DNA of 64,000 nucleotides from Saccharomycopsis fibuligera x Saccharomycopsis cf. fibuligera (GCA_001936135.1 CP012819.1:1335501-1399500); one strand, 5' to 3'; shown: positions 43,742-53,370, numbered from the stretch's first letter. Translations and numbers: made by a program. Notes: generated from the letters alone by a model not told the origin.

Positions 43742-44495
43742 TTATTTGGCCAAGCCGTTGATTGTGGCAACCACGGTTCTACGGTGCTGATATTCTCTGA
43801 ACTCACACAAGTAGATACCTTGCCATGTGCCGACATTCAATCTACCGTTCTTGATTGGAATAGTCAAACTTGGACCAATAATAGAAGCTTTGACATGGCC
43901 AGGTAAGTCATCTGGTCCTTCATCGGTGTGTAAGTCTATTTTGCTGATGTTAGTATTGATTATCTTCAAAAACACCTTGTTCCAAAGAAGGCAATCGCTG
44001 CAAAAGTCACGTTCTTCCACCAAAGACCCGTTTAAAAAAAAATCAAAACATGTGTTATCAGAGTGTGAATACAAGTGAAAAGTTATTGAATCATTATATC
44101 CAATATTCATGGGAAAGATGAAAAAAATTTTGTCTCATCATATAGTTAAGATTTTTTTTTTTTTCAACAAGCATTTGGACAAAAGAAAAAGAAAAAAGAA
44201 AAAAGCGTAGCAAATGAGCTGCTATGCTTGTAAGGCCGTTGGAATACTTACAAAATGGCTGGTTATAAGGTACCGCGTGATCTAATGCCTTATCCATATC
44301 CGTTCTAACATCAGGGTCGAAATTCTCATTCAACGTCAATGCACAAGACGTATGTTTGGCAAATAAGTTCAATTGACCAATCTTGATTTTTGAAAGTTCA
44401 TGATTGATCTCGCCGAGCACGTCATTAGTGATGAGGTAGATACCCTTTTGCTTAGCAGGCAAAGTGAACTCTGTCTGGAACCAGTGAGTAGCCAT
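43742..44495 (-). CDS. YjbQ/UPF0047 family protein, spliced
   Basis: Exon 1 is 44495-44252 and exon 2 is 43935-43742. The 316-nt intron has a GTAAGT donor, TACTAAC at 43949-43955 and a TAG acceptor, and the split codon T|AC becomes Tyr. The 145-residue product matches the YjbQ family end to end: [24 protein letters not shown], then [42 protein letters not shown]. Distances across the junction fit bacterial YjbQ, which supports the splice. The role is uncertain: thiamin-phosphate-synthase activity has been reported for some members, but the yeast role is not settled. The ATG at 44495 gives [12 protein letters not shown], a good family start. Confidence 0.88.
43936..44251 (-). other. spliceosomal intron (316 nt) in the YjbQ-family gene
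   Basis: The longest of the four protein-gene introns found here; the others are 72-108 nt. It contains two T-rich runs and a spaced ATGATGA (44135-44141) and CTGA (44058-44061) on the transcribed strand. Confidence 0.88.
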
Positions 44496-45237
44496 ATTGA
44501 AATTAGCGGCTGGATTACTTTGGTTAAAGCAGACGGGAATGACTATTATCGATAGTAATTGAATAATACCGAGTAAGATAAGCCAAGCGCAAAATGAAGT
44601 AAAGCCAATTGACCTAATTGTTGAAATTATGTTTATGAGTAGCCTCAGTATGGATAAGATCCAATCAAAACAAGAGAATTAGCAAGCAACCAAAGAAGAT
44701 GATGAGTGAACCAATGGACAAAATCAGTTGATTTCGAAATTGGTTTGGAAATAGGTTTTGAGTTAATCGGGATAAATAGCTGAGACTTGAGGCAAAAGCC
44801 TAATCAAGAAAGTCTAAGCTATTTTCCAGATAAGAGAAGAAGAGTAAAAAGTTTTGAATGGTTGACGAAAACCGCAATTTATACTTTGTCGACGGGCACC
44901 GACGGAGTACTGGCGACCTGGAAGAAAGAATAAAAAATTTGAGTGGCAGTGGGAAAGGCAGGGTAAACACGCTGGCGTCCAGTATGAAGGGACAATACTT
45001 GCTATGGATATGAGCGACTGCGCTTACTGTTGGCACCAGAAACGCTGATAGCAACACCCTGATTCTTGTCAGTAATACATGCTGAGAGACGCTTTGTCTG
45101 CAACTTTTCTGTTTTACGCGCATACCAAACAACATGTTCGATAGGCAATGTGTGAAAGTCTGTGCTGCCCGGATAACGAACTGACAACCACCTTGAAGCC
45201 GCTCATGTACCGCTTATTTTTTATCAACAACAAGGAT
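44496..45237. other. intergenic region upstream of the YjbQ-family gene and tRNA-Trp
   Basis: It should hold the YjbQ-family promoter. No gene with support is seen; open frames here are short and look random. Confidence 0.55.
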
Positions 45238-45321
45238 GATGTGGTGGCTCAATGGTAGAGCTTTCGACTCCAGTATACCCGTGCCATCGAAGGGTTGCAG
45301 GTTCAATTCCTGTCCATGTCA
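45238..45321 (+). tRNA. tRNA-Trp(CCA) with a 12-nt intron
   Basis: The acceptor stem GATGTGG/CCATGTC (with two G-U pairs), D arm GCTC-AATGGTA-GAGC, anticodon stem TTCGA/TCGAA and T arm GCAGG-TTCAATT-CCTGT fold correctly, with discriminator A at 45321. The anticodon CCA is at 45270-45272. The intron is 45274-45285, one base after the anticodon as usual for yeast tRNA introns. The sequence is nearly the same as S. cerevisiae tRNA-Trp outside the acceptor stem. The B box GGTTCAATTCC is at 45300-45310, and a T7 run (45331-45337) is the Pol III terminator. Confidence 0.95.
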
Positions 45322-45969
45322 TATCCTTTCTTTTTTTAGACTATTTTGATAGTTTTCCGAACACATAAAGGAAACTGGAACCCACATAGAATTAGCCTTC
45401 CAGCTCTTTTCTCTCTCTTTTTTTTTCTCTTTTTTTCACTTTTTCTAAAAAAAGAAAAACAAAATTCTCCGCTTTACTTTTAGGGACTGCTTGTTAGTCT
45501 ACTACGGAAGTTCAGCCTAGCGCGTTGGTCCAAGCTTAGTATATTATGCAACTCTAGTACAGATTGTTTTTGCTATTGTATGTCAGTTTCCTAGCCCAGG
45601 AACAGTATGATCGAGCCGCAAAAATGCAAAACCAACATGGTTTCAACTTACCTAGTTGAGCAGACACAGCGCGAACTCGAACGCGTCCTTCTTGGAGCAA
45701 CGTTCTCCTCTGGATCCAGCTGGATTAGGTTCTTTATGTAGCTGCAACCAGAAAGTATAAAAAAATCAGGCGTGCAAGGGACGTACACTCCAGTTTCTTT
45801 TACTGCAGCAGTTTACAGCATGCATCGAGATGCGCCAACGTAACGTCGCTAAAGACAGGCGTTAACTGAAAACAGTAGAAACTTTGGGAGACTAAAACAA
45901 AAGGATTCTGCATTAAACGTATATGAGAGACAGAGAGAAAGAAAAGACAAAGAAACGCAAGGGCTTCAT
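45322..45969. other. intergenic region tRNA-Trp / permease
   Basis: It contains the tRNA terminator and pyrimidine-rich runs near 45416-45440. The GC island begins at its right end. No gene is seen. Confidence 0.55.
45331..45337 (+). terminator. RNA polymerase III terminator
   Basis: Seven T on the coding strand, nine bases after the tRNA-Trp 3' end. Confidence 0.85.
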
Positions 45970-47637
45970 CTACAAGGCAAATCTGTAGTGCGGATCACAA
46001 TGGAACTTAGCGGCATAATATCTTGACTTTTCGCCCACCAACTTCCCCTCGGTGGCCAAGTCTTCTTCGCTGGCCTGGTCCAATTTGCTGTTTCTCCACA
46101 CCAAATAGAAGCGCAACGCCACAGCAGTGAGTATAGCGAGCACCGTGAACGCAATGTTGCACGCCATTGCGGGCAAGTACCTTGGCCCCGTGGAAGATGG
46201 ATAAAAGTAGCTTGCGTACACCGAGCTCAAGTTACTGAAGGCGTTAATCAAGGCGTAGGCGACAGCTCTCTTGCCTGCGGGGCGGTTCATGCAGGTGGCG
46301 ATCCAGGACAAGATGGCGTTGAAGCCGCCGTAGATGCCAAGCATCAAGAACATCGAGACGTATCTAGCGGCGATCTGCATTGTGCTTGCGCAAATAACGA
46401 AGCCGACAAGGGCGATGCATAGCGAGATGACAATGTGGTAGAACCTTTCGTTGGTTTTGTCGGAATGCAAGCACCAGAGGCAGGAGAAGATGGCGGAGAA
46501 GAACCAGGGCGGGGCGGTCAAGAGCAACGTTTTCGTTCTGCCGTACCCCAAGGTCTCGACAATCGTTGGGAAGTAGGTGTTGACAGTGGCGGCGGTCACG
46601 GTGGACAACTGTAGGAACAAAAGCATGTACAAGGTCGGGTCGGTTAGGCACATTTGGAAAGACGTCCACATGCTCTCGTCGTACGTGTCTTCCCTGCTGG
46701 CGTTCTCGAGCATTCTGAGCTGGGCCAAGGCCTTTTCCTTCTCGTTGAGGAACTTGGTGTTGTGCGGGTAGTCCGGCAAGATGAACATGGCCAAGATGGC
46801 CACCGGCACGGTGATGGTGCCCTCGATGATAAACAACCACCGCCACGCGGCAATGCCGCGGTTGTCGGTTTGGAACCTGGACAAGATGGCCTGGCCAATC
46901 AACCCGCCAAACGCGCCGGACATTTGCGAGGCGGTGTAGAGGATGGAGATGCGGGTGGCGAGCTCCTTCTTGGTGTACCAGGAGGAAAGCAAGAAAAGAC
47001 TGCCGGCGAAATAGGGCGACTCGACAAAGCCCAAAATGAAGCGAAGGGCGATCCAGCCGCCGTACGACTGCACCGCGCCGGAGCAGGCGCTCACGGTGGC
47101 CCAGCCGACCATTACCGCGGGCAACAAGATGGAGGGCCGGACCCTGTTCAAAATCATGTTGGAGAACACCTGCGTCAAAACGTAGCCGACGTAGAACACC
47201 GAGATGATGGTGTTGTACTGCGTGCCATGCAACCCGGTGTCCTTCTCGAGGCCGCCGAGCCTTGCGGTGGCGATGTTGGTGCGGTCCAAGTAGTTGAGCA
47301 CGTAGATCACCATGAGCATCGGTAGGAGCCGGAGATCGATTTTCCACAAGAGCCTGCGTTCTTGCCGCTCGCGGTCGTCGCCGACGATCCGCTTGAGCTC
47401 CATCAACTTGGCGCCGTCGTCGGAGTCGCGCTCCTTGGCGATGGCCACGTCGAGCTCCTCCTCGCGGTTGGTCTCGTTCTTCTTGTGGTCGAGGGAGTCG
47501 ATGTCGTCGATGTCGTCGATGTCGTCGACGTGGTCGACGTGGCCGACGTGCTCTTTTTTGCTGTCGGGGCACGGGGCCGGGCTGGCGGCGGCGCCGCCGC
47601 CGCGGCCACCGGCCGGTGGCTGGGGATTGCTACTCAT
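45970..47637 (-). CDS. MFS permease, DAL5 (allantoate) family
   Basis: 555 residues from the ATG at 47637 (MSSNPQPP); the longer frame starts with GTG. After a hydrophilic N terminus with a VDH/DID repeat come about 12 membrane segments. The anion:cation symporter family marks are clear: WKIDLRLLPMLMVIYVLNYLDRTNIATARL, then YVGYVLTQVFSNMIL, GFVESPYFAGSLFLLSSWYTKKELATR and GQAILS. These transporters carry organic anions such as allantoate, nicotinate, pantothenate or small peptides; the substrate here is not decidable. GC is very high (one sampled line 75%). CTG is absent from the conserved Leu codons I read. Confidence 0.85.
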   Translation of the reverse strand: MSSNPQPPAGGRGGGAAASPAPCPDSKKEHVGHVDHVDDIDDIDDIDSLDHKKNETNREEELDVAIAKERDSDDGAKLMELKRIVGDDRERQERRLLWKIDLRLLPMLMVIYVLNYLDRTNIATARLGGLEKDTGLHGTQYNTIISVFYVGYVLTQVFSNMILNRVRPSILLPAVMVGWATVSACSGAVQSYGGWIALRFILGFVESPYFAGSLFLLSSWYTKKELATRISILYTASQMSGAFGGLIGQAILSRFQTDNRGIAAWRWLFIIEGTITVPVAILAMFILPDYPHNTKFLNEKEKALAQLRMLENASREDTYDESMWTSFQMCLTDPTLYMLLFLQLSTVTAATVNTYFPTIVETLGYGRTKTLLLTAPPWFFSAIFSCLWCLHSDKTNERFYHIVISLCIALVGFVICASTMQIAARYVSMFLMLGIYGGFNAILSWIATCMNRPAGKRAVAYALINAFSNLSSVYASYFYPSSTGPRYLPAMACNIAFTVLAILTAVALRFYLVWRNSKLDQASEEDLATEGKLVGEKSRYYAAKFHCDPHYRFAL

Positions 47638-48810
47638 GTTGGCGTGGGGTGTGGGAAGATGGTATCTAGAGCGCCGGAACTCCACAAGCAGCTGTGGGAC
47701 GAGCACGGGCCCAGGAAGGGAAAGCGCCAGCTTTTATAGCAACCGCCTGCCTGCAAAGAAATGGGGCCGCCGAGGCCAACGGCCAAGGCCAGGCTGGATC
47801 GAGGACTGGGCCCGATCTGCGAGAAGCGGCAATCAGCAACTACTGGCTGGCACGCTCGCCAAGTCTGCAGGCATGAGCGCACCAGGCCGGCCAGATAGAC
47901 CAGATAGGCCAGGCAGACTAGGCAGACCGATGATACTGGGCGGGCCCGCTGGTATAGGAAGGCGAGCTCCATGACGTACTGGGGCGCCGCAGGTGTCGCA
48001 CGCAGAGGCGGCCGGCGCAGCGTGCGGGGGAAACAGCCAATGGGAGAGCAGCAGGGGCGCGAGCAAGGCGGATGGATCAGCATCAGTACTGCAGTCCCAC
48101 TGAGAGAGTGTGTGCGAGTGTGCGAGTGATGAGATATGAGAGGCAGACGTGGTATAGATATCGCGGTATCGGTGTAGGCGTGCGTGGGCAGCGGTGCGAG
48201 GGCGCTAGCCGACGCACGTCTGCCAAACCCAAACGAAGCGAAACAGCAGCAGCAGCGCTTGCCAATAGCACAGGGTCTGGTCTCGTGCGCGACTTAGCAG
48301 CTCGAGCAGCAGCAGCCGCCCGCTGACGCACCCCGGTGCGGAGAACTTGGCAATGTGGAGTGCGTCCACCTGGAACTGCTTGTCTGGCAACCGCCGTCGA
48401 CATTTCAGGCACGGCTGCGGCGCGCACGATGTTTATGACAAACAAGGCGACTTCACAGACGGGCGAGCCTGTTGGTGTGGCACATGACCCCCACCAGCCG
48501 CACGCGCAACAGGAGCGGTGTCAGCAGCAGCGCCTAAGCTCAAGCTCGCTCGCCCGCCCAAGCGCTGGCTTGCGCGCCTAAGCGCTTCGAGTCGCCCGGG
48601 GCTCCCAACCGCGGTGCGCTGTGCCGGCCTTGCAGAGCGAGCGGCGTGCGCTGAGAACAGCGCAGAGCGACGCTACGGGGGCCTGGCGCCAGGAACAGAG
48701 CGTTCATTCCCTTGCGTATGTACATTCGGCGAAGACGAGAAAAGGCAGGACAAGCCAAGACGAGACAGAAATAAAAGAAAATAAAAGAGACTGGCGGGCG
48801 AGCCCCGGGC
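47638..48810. promoter_or_regulatory. GC-rich upstream region of the permease
   Basis: 1.2 kb without a supported gene. The part next to the permease contains a 9-bp-periodic patch (about 47888-47928) with two AGATAG sites. The remainder is GC-rich with short random frames on both strands. Confidence 0.5.
47888..47928. repeat. degenerate 9-bp repeat with two GATA sites
   Basis: Successive nonamers of the GGCCAGATA / GACCAGATA / GGCCAGGCA / GACTAGGCA type. AGATAG occurs at 47893-47898 and 47902-47907, about 260 bp upstream of the permease ATG. GATA factors of the Gat1/Gln3 type activate DAL5-family genes in other yeasts. Confidence 0.6.
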
Positions 48811-49644
48811 TCAGTCCAACTTCTTGTCAATGGCAGCAGCCTCGCTGCGGAAAAACTGTCTGCTTTGCGCAAACACGTAGTCTAGTGCGTGCTCCACGGG
48901 CTCGTCGAAGAGATACGGGAGCACGGGGACCACTGCCAAGCCGACCGCCTGTTTGTGGATGTTTGTCAGTATGGGGAGGAAACGGGGTGGGAGCAGAATA
49001 AAAAGAAGAAGAAGAAGAAGAAGAAGAAGAAGAAATAAACAACACTAGGTACTTACCACTGGCCCAAAAGTTCGGATTTTCGCGCTGTGGGCAAACCGCG
49101 CCTCTGTGAACAAGTACTTGGCCGAGTACTTGACCGACGAGTGGATGGTGAAAGCAGGCAATCCCATGCTGGCCACGCTCTGGAAAATCCCTCTTTGCAA
49201 GGCGACCTCCTTCCAGTCCGGCAAGCTGTGCGCTGCGGGCGAGGCTTCGAGCTGCTGCACCCTCTGGCGCGCCACATCAGAGTCCCTGGCCGGGATGTCT
49301 GAGCCGCTCCAAGGCATCAACCCGGGCGTGTACCTGCCCTCCTGTCTGAGCTTGGCCTTCCACGACTCGAAAGCAACGTCGCCGAGTATATACGCCCACG
49401 AGACGCCGTAGCCGAGCTTGACCAAGTACGGGTGCGCCACCGGGCGGAAAGACTCGCCAATGTCGCTGGTGTAGGCAATGTATCTGTGGGACGCGAGAAG
49501 GATGGTCCGGAACCGGTTAGCGTACGCGGCGTATCTGAGGTTGGACTCGGTGGTGTCGGTGTGCTCCAGTCTCGAGACGGACTCAGGGTAGGACGCCGGG
49601 TCGGCCGGGGCGCCGGTTTGGCCGCCGTCAACTGGTCTGCTCAT
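48811..49644 (-). CDS. mitochondrial fission process protein 1 (MTP18) family, spliced
   Basis: Exon 1 is 49644-49057 and exon 2 is 48948-48811. The 108-nt intron has a GTAAGT donor, a TACTGAC branch site (48965-48971) and a CAG acceptor. The join falls between codons and gives 241 residues ending AIDKKLD. The family marks are ANRFRTILLASHRYIAYTSDIGESFRPVAHPYLV, GVSWAYILGDVAFESWK, SVASMGLPAFTIHSSVKYSAKYLF and, only after splicing, AVGLAVVPVLPYLFDEPVEHA. In animals MTP18/MTFP1 is an inner mitochondrial membrane protein; the yeast role is unknown to me. Unspliced RNA stops four codons into the intron and would lack the last membrane segment. Confidence 0.88.
48949..49056 (-). other. spliceosomal intron (108 nt) in the MTP18-like gene
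   Basis: Donor GTAAGT (49051-49056), branch site TACTGAC, a variant of TACTAAC (48965-48971), acceptor CAG. The middle is a (CTT)n run on the transcribed strand, giving a long pyrimidine tract. Confidence 0.88.
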
Positions 49645-50042
49645 TGCGAGTGTGAGTGAGTGTGTGTGTGTGTGTGAGTGTGTGTTTGTGTGTGTGTGCG
49701 TTGCGATAGTAAGGGCTTTTCCGCGCTGAGTGCTGGCTAGCTGAGCAGCTCGCCGCTGGCCAGCAGGCGACGCAGCACCAATTTATAGAATCGCAGCGGT
49801 GGCAATTTGCGCCGACCGCCGGAAGCAAAAAAGCGGAACTTGCTGCTGGCGCGATGCGCGACGGCCGAGGGTCCGAGGGCCGTCGCAGCAGCAGAGCTGG
49901 CCGCGGAGCTGGCCGCGGATGGCCGCCTGGCTACGCCGTCGCTGTTCGCGCTCGTTGGCTCTAGTACTGCGATGGTTGTGAGATTAGCGCAGGGCATCTC
50001 TGGCGCGCTGCTACTATGTACAGGCGGTATATACTATCTATG
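49645..50042. promoter_or_regulatory. promoter region of the MTP18-like gene
   Basis: The part just upstream of the ATG is a TG/GT-rich microsatellite (about 49647-49702). The rest is GC-rich and without a supported gene. Confidence 0.55.
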
Positions 50043-50981
50043 CTATGCTATGCTGTGCTGCTGTGCTGCGCCGCCCGCCAGCGCACCCTCGGCGGCGGCG
50101 CCGGCGGCGCCGGCCGCGCCGTCCACCACGTTCAGCACCTTCAAGGCGTCCTGCTTGGGATCAAAGTGCGCCTTGAAGAAAGTGTAGTGCAAGATAATGT
50201 CGTCGATGTTCCGCATCGACGGGTCCTTCGCAAAGTCAGGGTCAATGAAAAAGAAAACCGGCATGTCCACCTCTTCTCCCGCTAGCAACTTCTGCTCCTC
50301 GAAGCAGAAACACTGGATCTTGTTGAAGTACGGCGCTGCTTCCCCGGGGGTGACGGAGTACGTCGCCATCCCGACGATATCCTTGTCGGAGGTGTTGCGG
50401 GCCTTGTAGAACGCCAACGCGGTTTCTCCGGGCACCAAGTACACCTCGCGCTGCTGCGGCACAAACTTCCAGGGCAACACCGCCGAGGTCTCTGCGGTGA
50501 AGGCGATCCGGATTCTCTTGTCGGTGTCCACTGGCTTCAACTTGTCCGCGGTGAACTTCCGCTGGTCGGTGATCGGGGTGCCTCCGAACCCGGTTCTGGA
50601 GCAAAGCGCCCGGTACAAGGGCACGGCGGCGTACCCAAGGGTGAGAAACCCAAGCGCTAGCGCGACAGAGTAGTTGATGGCGGTTCGGTTTCTGAACGAG
50701 TCGCGCTCCTTGCGCTTGTGGTTGATGTACTCGAGCACGTCCTTTTGGCTGTAGCTGTGCTGCTGCTGTTGCGGCTGCTGTTGCGGCTGCTGTTGCGGCT
50801 GTTGCGGCTGTTGCTGCCTTATTGGGGCCCTGTTGTGAAGCGCTCTGGCAGCGCCGCCGGCACTACCGCCCCCAATGGTTGGCTTCGTCATGGAGAATCG
50901 CGCGCCGCCGGCGCCGGCGGCGCCGCAGCAGCGCCTGAGCGCCTGAGCGGCTGCTGCTGGCGTTGTTATTCTGGGGAGCAT
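50043..50981 (-). CDS. COX11: cytochrome c oxidase copper chaperone Cox11
   Basis: 312 residues with an Ala/Arg-rich mitochondrial presequence, a Gln/Pro run (about 57-75), one membrane anchor (SVALALGFLTLGYAAVPLYRALC) and an immunoglobulin-like intermembrane-space domain. The copper-binding CFCF motif lies in IQCFCFEEQKLLAGEEVDMPVFFFIDPDF, followed by MRNIDDIILHYTFF. Cox11 delivers copper to the CuB site of Cox1 in the inner membrane. The C-terminal tail is a long Ala/Gly extension (VVDGAAGAAGAAAEGALAGG) beyond the conserved end, encoded by extreme GC. All Leu codons I read avoid CTG. Confidence 0.95.
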   Translation of the reverse strand: MLPRITTPAAAAQALRRCCGAAGAGGARFSMTKPTIGGGSAGGAARALHNRAPIRQQQPQQPQQQPQQQPQQQQHSYSQKDVLEYINHKRKERDSFRNRTAINYSVALALGFLTLGYAAVPLYRALCSRTGFGGTPITDQRKFTADKLKPVDTDKRIRIAFTAETSAVLPWKFVPQQREVYLVPGETALAFYKARNTSDKDIVGMATYSVTPGEAAPYFNKIQCFCFEEQKLLAGEEVDMPVFFFIDPDFAKDPSMRNIDDIILHYTFFKAHFDPKQDALKVLNVVDGAAGAAGAAAEGALAGGAAQQHSIA

Positions 50982-51528
50982 GTTGGCTGTGTGTGTTTGA
51001 ATGGATATGGCAACGGTGGCTCGAGTGTTGGTCGAACACAGCCAGTGAGATATTGGGATCTGTTACTGAAAATGACAACGGTGCTTGCCGGCTGGGTCCA
51101 GTGGCAGCGCTACTACTTTTTTTTTTTTTTTTTTTTTTTTCGTCTCGTCTCGTCTCGTTTTTTGCTTTTCAGAGCCCGCGCGTGCCCGGCCAGTCACCTG
51201 CCCGGCCAGCGCTTTCCATCCTCATGTACGTTTTCCAACATGAATATGTGGACTGTTTCCAGGGCTGTGAGTAAGGGCTTTTGCTACGCTGCGGCTGGCG
51301 CCCTTCTTGCAACGTGCCACGGCTCAAAAAGAGAAAGCTTCTCTTCTACATCGACAGTGCTGCTACTACGACGTGCGCTCAGCACAACTGCAAAACACAA
51401 CGCTACTACACAAAAAAATAGTCAACTAGTCATCGTATTAAGTGCCCTTGGCCATCCGTAGTATAACTAGACTGCTGAGCCAAGCCGCACAAAAACTGCG
51501 TAAGCCGGAACTAGACCCGCAAAAGAGC
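50982..51528. other. intergenic region COX11 / RPL5
   Basis: The COX11 promoter and the RPL5 3' end. It contains a T run followed by CGTCT pentamer repeats (about 51119-51160). A plus-strand frame of 73 codons from 51240 is present but not supported. Confidence 0.55.
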
Positions 51529-52422
51529 TTAGTTGTTGGCTTTGAAAGAGGCGATCTTCTCGGCAACTCTGGCAGCACGTTCTTCTCTGGTGAGTTTGGC
51601 TTGTCTGTATTTCTTGGTGTTCTCCTTGTACTGTTCCTTGGTGAACTTCTTTTCAGTTGGCTTGAAAGCTGGGTCGGCTCTGATAGCCTCGTGAGCCTCG
51701 GCGTACATGTCCTCGACGGCGTCAGCGTCAATGTCATCGGCAATGTAGTTCTTGAAGACTTGTCTGTACTTCTCTTCGTCATCGTCGGCCAATTCTTCCA
51801 TGTACTCGGCAACGTGGCCGCCAAAGATGTACTTTCTCAAGGTCTCGGCGTCCAACTCCTCGGCCTCGAAGTCCCAGCCTGGGAATCTGTTTTCGGAGTG
51901 AGGAATGTAAAGACCACCGTCAGAGGCACCCTTCAAGACACCGAACACCTTGGCACCGGTGGTGGTTCTTTGCAAACCGATATCCAAGAAGACCTTGAAT
52001 GGCTTTGGACCGTCCTCGACAGCCTGGGTCAACTCGTACTCGCCCTCAACTTCGGTGACACCCTCGTAGGTCTTGTCCAAGCCCAACTTTTGCAAGGCTC
52101 TTCTGGCAACAAGCAAACCGACGGCGTAAGCAGCGGACCAGTTGGTCAAACCGTACTTGATGCCGTATCTTGGCAACTCGTGGGCGTAGGCAGCAGTCAA
52201 GACAACATCGCCGGCAATCTGGGAGGAAACGATTTGCGCGGTGATGTCCTTGTGGGAGAATCTGACCACCAATCTGTATTTTGGAGTGCTGTACTTGGCC
52301 TTGTGCTGGGCAACCAATCTCTTTCTTTGGTAGTAGTCGGTTTTACCTTCTCTTCTTCTTCTGAATGGAGTTTGGTATCTGGAGCAGTAAGCAGAGGTCT
52401 TTAATTGTTTGTCGAAAGCCAT
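51529..52422 (-). CDS. RPL5: 60S ribosomal protein L5 (uL18)
   Basis: 297 residues, the same length as S. cerevisiae Rpl5, intronless. The eukaryotic uL18 blocks are complete: QTPFRRRREGKTDYYQRKRL, RLVVRFSHKDITAQIV, GLTNWSAAYAVGLLVARR, GALKGASDGG-type GVLKGASDGGLYIPHSENRFPGWD and a Lys-rich C terminus. It binds 5S rRNA and joins the central protuberance of the large subunit together with uL5. Codon use is strongly biased (TTG, TCT, AGA) as expected for a highly expressed gene, despite the GC-rich surroundings. Confidence 0.97.
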   Translation of the reverse strand: MAFDKQLKTSAYCSRYQTPFRRRREGKTDYYQRKRLVAQHKAKYSTPKYRLVVRFSHKDITAQIVSSQIAGDVVLTAAYAHELPRYGIKYGLTNWSAAYAVGLLVARRALQKLGLDKTYEGVTEVEGEYELTQAVEDGPKPFKVFLDIGLQRTTTGAKVFGVLKGASDGGLYIPHSENRFPGWDFEAEELDAETLRKYIFGGHVAEYMEELADDDEEKYRQVFKNYIADDIDADAVEDMYAEAHEAIRADPAFKPTEKKFTKEQYKENTKKYRQAKLTREERAARVAEKIASFKANN

Positions 52423-52811
52423 TTTGTCCGTGTGTGTTGCTATTAGTCCTAGTCCTGGTTGCTGGTTTTTCTGTCACAGAGGAAGGGAGCAGCAGCAGAG
52501 TCTGAAATCAGGCGGTCTTCTGTTCTATTCTGTTTTCTCTTGCGAAAAACGCCCTTTCTTGCCTCACCTCGGCCTGCCTCTGGAGGGGCTCAGTATTTTC
52601 GCAGAATTTTTCTTTTTTTTTTTTTTTTTTTTTTGTTTTGAGAGGTGCCAGCGCCGCGGTGCTCTGCGCCGCTGTGACCGCGCCAGGGCTACGTCCGTCT
52701 GGTCAGGTGACACTGTCCAGGGCTGTAAATGCGGATCTCTGAACGCTGCCGCCGCCCGCGGTCGCGTGACCCAGCTCGGCGGCTGCGCCCTGGCGCGGCC
52801 ACAGCGGCCCG

Positions 52812-52821
52812 CCGGTGCCGG
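52812..52821. promoter_or_regulatory. Leu3-type site CCGGTGCCGG
   Basis: An exact match to the CCGGNNCCGG consensus of Leu3, the regulator of branched-chain amino acid genes. It lies 1.12 kb upstream of ILV2 and 0.39 kb upstream of RPL5. In such GC-rich DNA a chance match is possible. Confidence 0.45.
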
Positions 52822-53218
52822 CCTCTTACTCCACCGCACAGCGGACCATCGCCGCCTCCATTTGTCCTGGACGCGCCCCGCTACCGGCCGGCGGGGCCTC
52901 CTAACCGCGGACAAGGTCAGCCACCCTGCTCGCCTCGCCTGCCCGTGCAGTTATTGTTACTTTGCGCTGCTCAACAGCTGGTTTTCACTCTGAGTCCGCG
53001 AGTCTCTACGACGGGGCCCAGAGCGCCCGCTCTCTCGAGTTCAAGCCCGGCTGTTTTCAGTTGTTTTGGCTTTCCTGTACTCTGCTCGCTGTCGTGCGGG
53101 CCGCCGCGTACCGTGCGGCCGCCTGTCGCACGGCCACATGTTGTCTAGCTGTCTCTGTATTTGTATTCTGAAGACATGACAGCGGCAGCGAGTGTGGACG
53201 CTCGCTGCCTGTCAAAAC

Positions 53219-53224
53219 CACGTG
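53219..53224. promoter_or_regulatory. CACGTG E-box
   Basis: A palindromic Cbf1-type site within the shared RPL5/ILV2 promoter region. Cbf1 takes part in ribosomal-protein gene control in Candida relatives. Confidence 0.4.
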
Positions 53225-53370
53225 CCCTGTCTTGTGACAATTTAATTTAATTTAATTTTTTTTTTTTTTTTTTTTTTGCGCCTGCGCAGCTCCGCGCGGT
53301 GGGTTGCTGCGGAGGGCCGTTTCTGGCAGCTGACCGGTGCATGCGCTGCGCGTTTCCCTGCAGCGGACGG

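Noticed and set aside
45970-47706. Longer permease start (GTG at 47706) adding 23 residues
   Set aside because: Yeast nuclear genes start at ATG. The ATG at 47637 is in frame and gives a normal family N terminus.
48205-48810. Several overlapping Arg/Ala-rich frames in the GC-rich permease upstream region
   Set aside because: High GC lowers stop frequency in all six frames. None shows a family motif or a preferred codon pattern.
51240-51461. 73-codon plus-strand frame from an ATG, resembling a mitochondrial presequence
   Set aside because: It sits in the RPL5 3' / COX11 5' gap, has no conserved domain and contains a CTG in a Leu run. No support beyond an open frame.
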